DNA from: Clostridiales bacterium
GTDB lineage: Bacteria; Bacillota; Clostridia; Oscillospirales; Ruminococcaceae
Assembly (NCBI GenBank): GCA_003150405.1
Contig: QAMM01000015.1
Location: 1 to 64,000 of the forward strand
Reading direction: 5' to 3'
Length of the DNA: 64,000 bases
The first letter of the stretch is position 1. Every line of letters begins with the position of its first letter. Below the pieces are notes generated by a model that was given only the letters and a program-made list of their open reading frames with translations, was not told where the DNA came from and made no database searches. Made by a program: the position numbers and the translations under genes. Below, one piece after another: positions 44,904 to 52,144 of the stretch.

Positions 44904-45215
44904 AAATTGCGTCAATACTCTTCAACTCAATACTGTGCCCTTTTCGTTTGTGGGTAAGAGGGAATCCGTCTCCGTTAAAGCAAAATGGTGTAGGGCAGGG
45001 GTTTTTAATCTTTATAATTAGCGGTTGTCCATCTTGAAATACAGCAGTCAAATGAATGTTCCGTTCCTGTTCCGGTAGGATTTCCCGGCAGGCGTTTACT
45101 GCATTTCCAGCGCATTTGCCAATACAATGCAGGTGTCCATCTCGTCAAGCGGAAGCTCCTCCGGCAGCTGAAGACTTACTGTGACGGCACAAATCGCCGC
45201 TGCAAAGGAAATTCC
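44902..45215 (-). pseudogene. GHKL-type (AgrC-like) sensor histidine kinase, C-terminal remnant
   Basis: The minus strand reads VSLQLPEELPLDEMDTCIVL, then ANALE, a one-base deletion near 45103, then NAVNACREILPEQERNIHL, IIKIKNPC and KGHSIELKSIDAI before TAA at 44902-44904. The ANALENAVNAC stretch is the N-box of the ATP-binding domain, and KGH..ELKS is a degraded G-box (normally GHGIGL). The membrane sensor and the His box are gone. In this family the kinase usually answers a secreted peptide, so the locus may once have held a peptide quorum or bacteriocin circuit. It lies next to toxin-immunity genes. Confidence 0.75.
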
Positions 45216-45473
45216 TTGTCTCGGTCATAAAAGGAATGAGCTACGCCGGCTGGAAGGTTCAGTATACACAAATCCAATATAGTTTAAGCTGACTCCTGAG
45301 CGGTACTCAGGGTTCCTAGAGCACGCGGCTTTTGTAAATAAAGAATGGCCCACTCACATAAAAACCGGAAAAACGTCTCAAAACAGTTGTTTACAAATAA
45401 AAAGAGCCTGGACATAATCGTTGCCTCAAGCTCTTTCAGATGTAATGGAGCATCAAAATAATAACGTTATATC

Positions 45474-45710
45474 TTAACTGTGCATCTCGGTCTCTCTGCT
45501 TGTCGCATCCGGCGCGTTTTTCTTTCGGTGCATATAAACTCCATTCATCATATCAATATTTGATTCCAATTCTTCCAATAAGGGCCCTTTGCTAAAATAA
45601 CCACTCTATCTGCATCACACTCGCTCCAAAGCAGATCCCAAAATACATCCCAATTTTCTCTATCGCACCAATTTTTGTGCTGTGTTTTCTAAATATTTAT
45701 CGCAATTTTT
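45474..45710 (-). pseudogene. Barstar-like immunity protein, degenerate third copy
   Basis: The minus strand encodes ENWDVFWDLLWSECDADRVV followed by a diverged tail ending MHS and TAA at 45474-45476. This matches the two intact barstar-like proteins at 46941 and 48484, including both Asp residues of the barnase-binding helix. Upstream a KYLEN start is separated from ENWD by a stop and frame change near 45664. It is the oldest relic of the barnase-barstar duplication. Confidence 0.8.
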
Positions 45711-45734
45711 AAAGGCTGCACATGCTGCTCAAAA

Positions 45735-46922
45735 CTAATACACTGGGCTGTTATCGACTGGACGCCAACCGCAGGTGCATGCCTTGGTAGCCTCATACCG
45801 CGTCACACTGGTTTTAACGATCTGATAGCTGTCATGCTCTTCTTTTGGCATCCCATTGCTTGTATAAATTTCTACATGGGTATTCCATGATTCCAGTGCA
45901 GTATAATCTTTGCCGGCACCGAAGGACATCCCGCATTCGCACACCACTTGTTCAGAATAAATCTCTTTTGCGATTGTACCAAAGTCATGAACATGTCCGG
46001 TGATTACTTCTTCTCCGCATCCCGAGCAATATTGATAGGCCAAGCCTTTAAAACCAGTTCCCCAGCTGGAGGTACACCCATCTGCCGCGTGATGGAGAAA
46101 TAAGTCATTTTGGGAACGAAAAAACATCGGTTCTTCGCCGTTGTATCCATGAATACGGCATTCTGCTCCGTATTCCATGTGCCAGCTGTTTTCAGGGCTT
46201 ACATACACCCATGTATGGACATGCGGCGTTCCCTCATCTTCTGTTTCGCTCAATGAAGATTGTGAGCCGCCATTCGTCCCAGAGGCCCCAAGAGCAATAT
46301 TTTCGTTGTTCCCGGTGGCATCTGAATTTGTTGTGGAATTTTTACTCGGCTCACGAATTGATGTATTCTCTGATACAGTGGTTTCATCACTGGGGATTGT
46401 TCCTGTGACTTCCGTATCATGGTAAACAGCGGTACCAGCATCTTCCAGACTCTGAGCAGCGGACGGATCGACCACTATAATTTTTTTGGAAGCAACAATC
46501 ACGCTTTCTGTTATACCGTTTTCCGGAAATTCTCTCCCGAGAAATTCGCATAGTGCTTTTGTGTTTACTGTAAAGGTATAATGTGCCTCCAGATTGGCAG
46601 GAGTAGATAAATCCAGTTCATTAGCAGCCGCCTTTATTACGATGGAATCGTCATAAGACAAAAGGGATAATAAATCCAAAGTGCTTCCGGCCAGCACATA
46701 AGTCTCTCCTTCAAGCCCCGTGACGATGCCGGTTAAATCCTCAACGGAAAAATTAATCACCTGGCTCTTTTCGGGCGTGCGCTCTCCGCCTTTGCTGCCA
46801 AGTATAACGCCTGCAACAATTCCTGCACAGAGAATGATTACAAAAATAACTATAAAGGTTGTAATTTGCTTTTTATGGATATGAATCCAATTTTTTAGTG
46901 CGTCCATTCCTGCTTGCCGCAT
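45735..46922 (-). CDS. Membrane-anchored protein with Cys-pair motifs, unknown
   Basis: About 395 residues; start uncertain between ATG 46922 and ATG 46907. A Lys-rich segment then a hydrophobic helix at about 22-43 (VIILCAGIVAGVIL) anchors it. An outside domain follows, then a Ser/Thr/Asn-rich linker (about 180-245). The C-terminal part has several Cys motifs (YCSGCGEE near 312, CECGMSFG near 345, CTCGWRP near 387) suggesting zinc sites or disulfides. I do not recognise the family. It lies between barstar relics on the same strand, 18 bases after the barstar at 46941, so it could be cotranscribed with that immunity gene. Confidence 0.7.
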   Translation of the reverse strand: MRQAGMDALKNWIHIHKKQITTFIVIFVIILCAGIVAGVILGSKGGERTPEKSQVINFSVEDLTGIVTGLEGETYVLAGSTLDLLSLLSYDDSIVIKAAANELDLSTPANLEAHYTFTVNTKALCEFLGREFPENGITESVIVASKKIIVVDPSAAQSLEDAGTAVYHDTEVTGTIPSDETTVSENTSIREPSKNSTTNSDATGNNENIALGASGTNGGSQSSLSETEDEGTPHVHTWVYVSPENSWHMEYGAECRIHGYNGEEPMFFRSQNDLFLHHAADGCTSSWGTGFKGLAYQYCSGCGEEVITGHVHDFGTIAKEIYSEQVVCECGMSFGAGKDYTALESWNTHVEIYTSNGMPKEEHDSYQIVKTSVTRYEATKACTCGWRPVDNSPVY

Positions 46923-46940
46923 CCTTTCTTCATTTTTTGC

Positions 46941-47231
46941 TTAACTGCGTATTTCGATCTCTATGGGGTCGCCGTCCTTATCACAAAGTTCCTGAAACTC
47001 TTCTAAAATCCCCTTCATAGTTTGAACACTGGTGCTCAACTCTTTGGATACAGAATCTCCCCCTACTACTACTTTGTCTGCATCACACTCACTCCGTAAC
47101 AAATCCCAAAACGTATCCCAGTTTTCTCCATAAAAATGGGGAAAATCAAACGCTTTTTTAATTCTTTGATGGATCTCTCCTAAGTATTTACAACCGGTTA
47201 AATCCAGTGTAACGATTTTTTCTTGTTTCAT
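46941..47231 (-). CDS. Barstar-like RNase inhibitor, copy 1
   Basis: 96 residues of the barstar fold. KYLGEIHQRIKKAF is the first helix region and YGENWDTFWDLL the second. Its two Asp residues align with Asp35 and Asp39 of barstar, which plug the barnase active site. GGGGGG lies before the ATG. The neighbouring RNase gene, 15 bases upstream on the same strand, is broken by frameshifts and a stop, so this is an orphan immunity gene that may still guard against the intact RNase of copy 2 or against related toxins. It is closely similar to the copy at 48484. Confidence 0.92.
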   Translation of the reverse strand: MKQEKIVTLDLTGCKYLGEIHQRIKKAFDFPHFYGENWDTFWDLLRSECDADKVVVGGDSVSKELSTSVQTMKGILEEFQELCDKDGDPIEIEIRS

Positions 47232-47246
47232 TGCTCACAACCCCCC

Positions 47247-47841
47247 TTAAATTATTTCTGAAAATGTTTCGTAATGATCGTAGGTGACAAACAGCAATCC
47301 GTCGTTTGACCATAACAGACGGTGGCCATTTCGTCTCCCGCTGTAATAATTGATATCAGCTTCATACCAGATTCTCCCGGATCTTTGAGGTAAATGTCTG
47401 TTTCGATTTTGATAAATTCCCATAGTAGCCATTTTCTTTGGCGCAAATTTAGCGGGAGATTTACCTTTTTTCTAACCTAAAGATAATAGTTCGTCTCTGG
47501 TGATATAGTACTCCGACAAATTCGCAACATACTTCATCCAGTAATCAGCATCGTTTTTTCCATCTTTGTTCCATATCCGGCAATCACCGCATCTATTGGT
47601 TTTATCTCGCACCGGCAGTGAAAGTGGAGCGGCAGCTCTAGATCCGGCACCTCATCCATCTGGTAGATTTGACCGTGGCAGTCTCGGCATTTCCGACAGG
47701 TTTTTATATCCAGAACCGCAATCCAATTTTTATAATTTCGGCTTTCCTGTGTGGGTGGCGAATAGAAATCCAGCAGACCTTTGGTCAAGGCACAGGACAT
47801 ATCCGCTAAATGACATATCCACGCATCTTTTTTACATACAT
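47247..47841 (-). pseudogene. Barnase-like RNase with Cys/His head domain, broken copy 1
   Basis: Compared with the intact copy at 48793, this copy has three lesions. A base is lost near 47806 (ATTTAGCGG against ATTTCAGCGG), one base is lost near 47566 just after GYGTK, and TGG becomes TAG near 47474 after LLSLG. The C-terminal 60 residues still carry the barnase motifs YEADINYYSG, RRNGHRLLW and YDHYETF. The ribosome binding site is also degraded. The toxin is therefore dead although its barstar neighbour is intact. Confidence 0.88.
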
Positions 47842-48176
47842 TATAGCACTTTCCTATTTTGTGATAAAGACAAAGTCTTTTCACTAATTCCCGGAAATTG
47901 GATAAAAATTGCACTGTTTTATGCAACTTGCGAATAATATTTACAAATTATTCATAGTCTAACAGATAAAACCCGTCCCAAAAAAGAAATCGGGGCCTCC
48001 GGCCTGAAAAATCAGGCGAAAACCTCGCATCTGCTCATAAAAAGTCTTTGTTTTGCTATTTTTTGGAAAAGGCATCTATGGAAAATCATTTTGGATTTTG
48101 CGCTCTAAAAAGCCCGCAAACCCGCATGAATATTGACAAAAATAGGGTGGACACTTTAGATAATTATTTGAATTTT

Positions 48177-48365
48177 TTAGTCATCACGGCTCATAATTTC
48201 TTCTAAATAATCTTCACTATTGTACCTATATGTATTTTCAATGGGTTTATGGCAATCACTACATGTATCCCAGTATCCCCACTCATCCATTTCTGTAAAA
48301 ACAGATGAAGAATGAGCGCATTTACAAAAGTTGTCATGTCTACTTGCATCGTAATAACTTATCAT
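48177..48365 (-). CDS. Small Cys-rich protein (62 aa), unknown
   Basis: GAGAGGA lies before ATG 48365, which I prefer to an upstream in-frame start. The protein has CKCAH near residue 14 and CSDCHKPIE near 35, a CxC...CxxC zinc-ribbon-like layout, and an acidic helical end. It sits between the two barnase-barstar units on the same strand. An accessory or immunity role is possible from position alone; I do not recognise a family. Confidence 0.6.
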   Translation of the reverse strand: MISYYDASRHDNFCKCAHSSSVFTEMDEWGYWDTCSDCHKPIENTYRYNSEDYLEEIMSRDD

Positions 48366-48483
48366 TTTATTCCTCTCTTTCGTTATAATAATAAAATCCG
48401 ACATGTCAAAACATGTCGGATTTTGGAAGGGGTGGACACTTTAGATGCCTCACGAAGATGATAAAACATATCTAAAAATTTTT

Positions 48484-48777
48484 TTAGCTGTGTATTTCGA
48501 TCTCAATTTGCTCTCCATATCTTTTACGATGTTCTTTCAGCTCATGTAAAATTTCATTTATCATTCTAACGCTCGGTACAAGTTCATTTGATACAGTTTC
48601 TTCTCCTATTATTACTACCTTATCTGCATCACACTCGCTCCAAAGCAAATCATCAAATGCACTCCAATTCTCTCCATAAAAATCGGGAAAATTAAACGCC
48701 TTTTTAATTCTCTGATGAATCTCTCCTAGGTACTTGCAGCCGGTTAAATCCAGTGTAACAATTTTTTCCTCTTTCAT
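48484..48777 (-). CDS. Barstar-like RNase inhibitor, copy 2
   Basis: 97 residues, closely similar to copy 1: KYLGEIHQRIKKAFNFPDFY, then GENWSAFDDLLWSECDADKV. At the position of barstar Asp35 this copy has Ser (ENWS for ENWD), and Asp appears one place before the usual spot (FDDLL), so its barnase contact surface differs slightly. AGAGGAGG precedes the ATG at 48777. It starts 15 bases after the stop of the intact barnase-like gene and must be its immunity partner. Confidence 0.92.
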   Translation of the reverse strand: MKEEKIVTLDLTGCKYLGEIHQRIKKAFNFPDFYGENWSAFDDLLWSECDADKVVIIGEETVSNELVPSVRMINEILHELKEHRKRYGEQIEIEIHS

Positions 48778-48792
48778 TGCACACAACCTCCT

Positions 48793-49389
48793 CTAGATAA
48801 TTTCCAAAAATGTTTCATAGTGATCGTAGGTAACAAACAGCAATCCGTCATTTGACCATAACAGACGGTGGCCGTTCCGTCTTCCGCTGTAATAGTTGAT
48901 GTCCGCCTCATACCAGATTCTCCCGGGAATCTGCGGTAAATGATGATCTTTATTTTTATAAATTCCCCTCGTTAACATTTTGCCCGGTGCAAATTTTGCA
49001 GGGGACTTTCCCCATTTCCAACCTAACGCAACCAATTCCTCCTCTGTAATGTAGTACTCCGGCAAATCCGCAAAATACTTCATCCAGTAATCGGCTCCGT
49101 TCTGGCCGTCCTTCGTTCCATATCCGGCTTCTACCGCTTTCATCGGTTTTATATCGCACCGGCAGTTCGGATGAAGCGGTGGTTCTACGTCCGGTATCTC
49201 ATCCATCCGATAGATTTTACCGTGGCAGTCTCGGCATTTCCGACAGGTTTTTATATCCAGAACCGCAATCCAAATTTTATAATTCCGGCTTTCCTGTGTG
49301 GGTGGCGAATAGAAATCCAGCAGACCTTTGGTCAAGGCACAGGACATATCCGCTGAAATGATATATCCACACATCTTTTTTACATACAT
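48793..49389 (-). CDS. Barnase-like ribonuclease toxin with phage-head-type Cys/His domain
   Basis: 198 residues. The C-terminal 100 residues align along their length with barnase: DYWMKYFADLPEYYITEEEL, ALGW, APGK, IWYEADINYYSG, RRNGHRLLW and YDHYETF. The barnase catalytic set maps to Lys128 (Lys27), Glu161 (Glu73), Arg171 (Arg83), Arg175 (Arg87) and His190 (His102), so the enzyme should cut RNA. The N-terminal part has Cys49, Cys52, Cys55, His73, Cys76 and Cys78 in the C-x-x-C...PPLHPNCRC pattern seen at the C-terminus of phage minor head (MuF/SPP1 gp7) proteins. There is no signal peptide. GAGGAG precedes ATG 49389. A barstar gene follows after 15 bases. Confidence 0.92.
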   Translation of the reverse strand: MYVKKMCGYIISADMSCALTKGLLDFYSPPTQESRNYKIWIAVLDIKTCRKCRDCHGKIYRMDEIPDVEPPLHPNCRCDIKPMKAVEAGYGTKDGQNGADYWMKYFADLPEYYITEEELVALGWKWGKSPAKFAPGKMLTRGIYKNKDHHLPQIPGRIWYEADINYYSGRRNGHRLLWSNDGLLFVTYDHYETFLEII

Positions 49390-49823
49390 TTTAACACTCC
49401 TCTATTTTGTGGTAAAGACAAATGTCCCTTCACTAATAGGGAGTAATTAGTCAAAAGTTGCACTATTTTGTGCAACTTTTAAACAATATTCACAAATTAT
49501 TTACATTTAACCCGATATACATCTGTTGTGGAAAATTAAAAAAATGAGCCTCTTGCTGTAAAATCAGGTGGAGGCCCCGCATCTGCTCGTAAAAATCCTT
49601 TGTTTTGCCATTTTGTGGAAAAGGCATCTATGGAAAACCGTTTTGGTTTTTGGTCTCTAAAAAGCCCGCAAACCCGCATGAATACTAAGAAAAATGTGCC
49701 TGACAGTAAAATCAGGCACATAATCTGGAAGGGGTGGACGCTTTAGATGCCGCTTCCAGCGCGGGCACTTTGCCCGGGTAAAAAAGAAAAGAGTCCGAAC
49801 GCGAATTGCGTCCAGACTCAGTC
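49390..49823. other. Leader region of the intact barnase-like gene
   Basis: About 430 bases without a gene between the RNase start and tRNA-Tyr. It is partly duplicated upstream of the broken copy. AAAATCAGG-type short inverted segments occur near 49560 and 49695, where GTGCCTGA...TCAGGCAC (49695-49718) forms a hairpin. No clear promoter was found. Confidence 0.5.
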
Positions 49824-49908
49824 TGGTGGAGGAAGATGGATTCGAACCATCGAAGCTGAAAGCAACAGATTTACAGTCTGCCCCCTTTGGCCACTCGGGA
49901 ATTCCTCC
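49824..49908 (-). tRNA. tRNA-Tyr (GTA)
   Basis: The minus strand gives a class II tRNA with a long variable arm, acceptor GGAGGAA pairing with TTCCTCC, anticodon GTA in CTGTAAA, and encoded CCA at 49824-49826. Confidence 0.95.
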
Positions 49909-49940
49909 AAATTATGAAATTGTTATTTGCTCAACAAAAG

Positions 49941-50016
49941 TGGAGCTGGTGGACGGACTTGAACCCCCGACCTGCTGATTACAAATCAGCTGCTCTACCA
50001 ACTGAGCTACACCAGC
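49941..50016 (-). tRNA. tRNA-Thr (TGT)
   Basis: The minus strand cloverleaf starts GCTGGTG at 50016. The anticodon loop TTTGTAA carries TGT, and CCA is encoded at 49941-49943. Confidence 0.95.
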
Positions 50017-50068
50017 AAGAACGATAATTATTTTAGCATATCTTTCAGCCGATGTCAACAAAAATTTT

Positions 50069-50145
50069 TGGTCGGGGCGACAGGACTTGAACCTGCGGCA
50101 TCTTGGTCCCAAACCAAGCACTCTACCAAACTGAGTTACGCCCCG
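50069..50145 (-). tRNA. tRNA-Pro (TGG)
   Basis: The minus strand cloverleaf starts CGGGGCG at 50145. The anticodon loop TTTGGGA carries TGG, and CCA is encoded at 50069-50071. It is the first gene of a tRNA-Pro-Thr-Tyr operon. Confidence 0.95.
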
Positions 50146-50162
50146 AATTGGCAGTGATAATT

Positions 50163-50191
50163 ATTATAAGAGAAATTTCAGATAATGTCAA
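50163..50191 (-). promoter_or_regulatory. Consensus promoter of the tRNA operon
   Basis: On the minus strand TTGACA (50191-50186), 17 bases, TATAAT (50168-50163), 18 bases before tRNA-Pro: perfect sigma-A hexamers. Confidence 0.9.
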
Positions 50192-50454
50192 GTGTAATAT
50201 TTTTTAGGCGTTTTTATTTTTAATAGAACCGAAAAAAATACCGGTCAAGTAGTCGGGCAGTCGCGCTGTTGCGGTAGCCGTTATTTTTTTGTTTGACCGT
50301 ATTCACGAAAAGCACAAACGTTGCAAAATGGCAAAATGAAACCTCTTTTTGGAAAAATGATATAAATCAAAAGTCGGCGCATAAATCCCGGTATTTCCTC
50401 CAAAACTAGTAATAGCTTATTGGTTTGAAATTACTTTTTCGGAGGATAAAGCGT

Positions 50455-51204
50455 ATGAAAAACACGAAACTCAAACGTTCCGGGCTGTCTTCCTTTTTGA
50501 CAGGGAAGGGCTTTTATATCGCGTTGTGCGTCAGTATTGTTGTGGTGAGCGCCACGGCGTACTTTGTCATCAACGCAACCAGGGACAACTTGAACGAACA
50601 GAACAATATCAATCTCTCGTCAGATACCGGCTCCAATGAATGGGGCTTTTCTGGTACTGAGGTGAGCAATTCCCAGAGCGATGTACCAAAGGAACCGTCG
50701 TCCAGCAGCGAAACGCCGGCCGCGAGCAGCGAGAGCCAGCCGGAAAGCCAGTCCGCCAACGCACCGGCGGAAAGCTCCAGCCAAACCTTTAGCAACACCT
50801 TTGTCATGCCGTTGAAGGGCGATATTTTAAACGCTTTCAGCAACGGCAAGCCGGTGAAATCCAAGACGCTGAACGAGTGGCGTACCCATGATGGTGTCGA
50901 TATCAAAGCGGCGATTGCCACTCCGGTTAAATCGGCCTCAGACGGCATTGTAACCGCGATTGAGGAAGATCCCATGTGGGGTGTTACCATCACCATTGAC
51001 CACGGCAACGGCTATCAGACCATGTATATGGGCCTGAACGTCAATGTCAGCGTTAAGAAGGACCAGCAGGTAGAAATTGGAACTGTACTCGGTTCGGTCG
51101 GCGAAACAGCAGAGATCGAGATTGCAGAAGAACCGCACCTCCATTTCGCTATGAAAAAGGACGGCGAGTGGATTGACCCCATGAGCATGATTCAAAACGC
51201 ATAA
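50455..51204 (+). CDS. M23-family LytM-domain protein, SpoIIQ-like
   Basis: 249 residues. A membrane helix at about 24-43 and a Ser/Glu/Gln-rich linker (about 70-115) lead to an outside LytM domain. HDGVDIK (about 146-152) and HLHF (about 228-231) keep the zinc ligands, but the catalytic YxHL position reads YMGL (about 192), so the fold has probably lost peptidase activity. One N-terminal anchor and a degenerate LytM domain fit SpoIIQ, the forespore partner of SpoIIIAH in the engulfment channel. Non-spore M23 proteins of similar plan exist. GGAGGA precedes ATG 50455. The 300-base upstream gap holds the tRNA promoter; I could not fix a sigma-F promoter. Confidence 0.8.
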   Translation: MKNTKLKRSGLSSFLTGKGFYIALCVSIVVVSATAYFVINATRDNLNEQNNINLSSDTGSNEWGFSGTEVSNSQSDVPKEPSSSSETPAASSESQPESQSANAPAESSSQTFSNTFVMPLKGDILNAFSNGKPVKSKTLNEWRTHDGVDIKAAIATPVKSASDGIVTAIEEDPMWGVTITIDHGNGYQTMYMGLNVNVSVKKDQQVEIGTVLGSVGETAEIEIAEEPHLHFAMKKDGEWIDPMSMIQNA

Positions 51205-51243
51205 TCCGAACACCGGAATATGAACCCCCAAAACCCACACGGC

Positions 51244-51281
51244 AAAAACGGCATGGCCATTGCGGCTATGCCGTTTTTGTT
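51244..51281. terminator. Terminator after the SpoIIQ-like gene
   Basis: AAAAACGGCAT (51244-51254) pairs with ATGCCGTTTTT (51268-51278), extended by GGCC/GGC in the loop, then G and T's. Confidence 0.85.
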
Positions 51282-51308
51282 TTGATGAGAATCACGCAAC
51301 GATGCTGC

Positions 51309-52127
51309 TCATTCGCCAGCAGGGAGTTTCTGCGCTGCAATTACATGCTGAAAGGTCGGGCTTGGATGCTCAAATGGGGTGTCCGGCTGGAATTCGGTCA
51401 TGTTTCGCCAGTAACGCTTGGGCATGTGACCCATCCGGCATTTGGGATTATAACGCCCCTCTATAGCGACCGAATCGTAAAACCGTTTCCACAGGGCGCG
51501 GTAACGGGCTTCCTGCTCTTCCGGGCGCGGGAGAGAGAAATCTTCAAGCGGGAGGATTACCGGTTCATAAGGCTGGTACACCAGAGCTTCCCGGTGGGTG
51601 CTGTCAAAAATGAGAAATCGCTCTTCCGGGTAGCGGGAACAGAAATGCTCAGCCAATAGGGGAAGCACCCGGTTTTGAGGTTCAATAATCGCAGCCAGCG
51701 TTCCGTTTTGTTCCGAAAACCGCAGAAATTCCTTAAAAAAATGCGCTTCGTTGTTTAAATATTTTACCGCCTTTGTCAGCGCGTTTACGGTATCGTCTGC
51801 CAGACAGTCGAGTACGGCTCCGCGGTAGCGGTATCCCAGCCGGATAAACCGCAAAAGCAGTCGTTCCTTTTCCGGTTGGCAGCCTAGAAACGCCTCTGCA
51901 ATAAACGCCGCAGCGGCAGGGGAGATTTTACTCCGAAAAGAATTGTAAACCCGTTCGGCGTGCTGCTTATCGGTCTCCACCCAGTGTTCTGGATACAGTG
52001 TCTCCTGCGGCATTTCATCCGGCAAAATAGCCGCTGGTAATTCCCGGCGGTAAAAACTGTCGAACACGCAGCAGAGGAATCCTTCAAAACTACCGTCGTA
52101 ACGGTAGGCAAGCATTTTTTTCTGCAT
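51309..52127 (-). CDS. TIGR03915-family putative DNA repair/metabolism protein
   Basis: 272 residues. YRYDGSFEGFLCCVFDSFYR near the start, LRFIRLGYRYRG near 92 and a C-terminal AIEGRYNPKCRMGHMPKRYW (about 218-237) are typical of the family that accompanies a radical SAM DNA-repair protein. It is always found next to that partner and is thought to act with it on DNA; the chemistry is unproven. AAAGGAAA precedes the ATG at 52127. It lies 17 bases downstream of the radical SAM gene, in one operon under a LexA-type box. Confidence 0.88.
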   Translation of the reverse strand: MQKKMLAYRYDGSFEGFLCCVFDSFYRRELPAAILPDEMPQETLYPEHWVETDKQHAERVYNSFRSKISPAAAAFIAEAFLGCQPEKERLLLRFIRLGYRYRGAVLDCLADDTVNALTKAVKYLNNEAHFFKEFLRFSEQNGTLAAIIEPQNRVLPLLAEHFCSRYPEERFLIFDSTHREALVYQPYEPVILPLEDFSLPRPEEQEARYRALWKRFYDSVAIEGRYNPKCRMGHMPKRYWRNMTEFQPDTPFEHPSPTFQHVIAAQKLPAGE

Positions 52128-52144
52128 TGTGGATTTCCTTTCCT

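Larger units (their letters stand above)
46941..49752. repeat. Tandem duplication of a barnase-barstar module (units of about 1.2 kb)
   Basis: Unit A (about 46941-48170) and unit B (about 48484-49750) share the same order: barstar gene, 15-base gap, barnase-like gene, then about 250 bases of leader with matching segments (for example AAAAGGCATCTATGGAAAA near 48066 and 49618, and AGCCCGCAAACCCGCATGAA near 48110 and 49664). Copies of GGTGGACACTTTAGAT or a one-base variant lie at about 48150, 48431 and 49734. A small Cys-rich gene sits between the units, and a third, degenerate barstar lies at 45474. Confidence 0.85.

Noticed and set aside
47247..49389. Prophage remnant based on the phage-head-type Cys/His motif
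   Set aside because: No portal, terminase, capsid, tail or lysis gene is present nearby; the motif occurs only as the N-terminal part of the RNase toxins.
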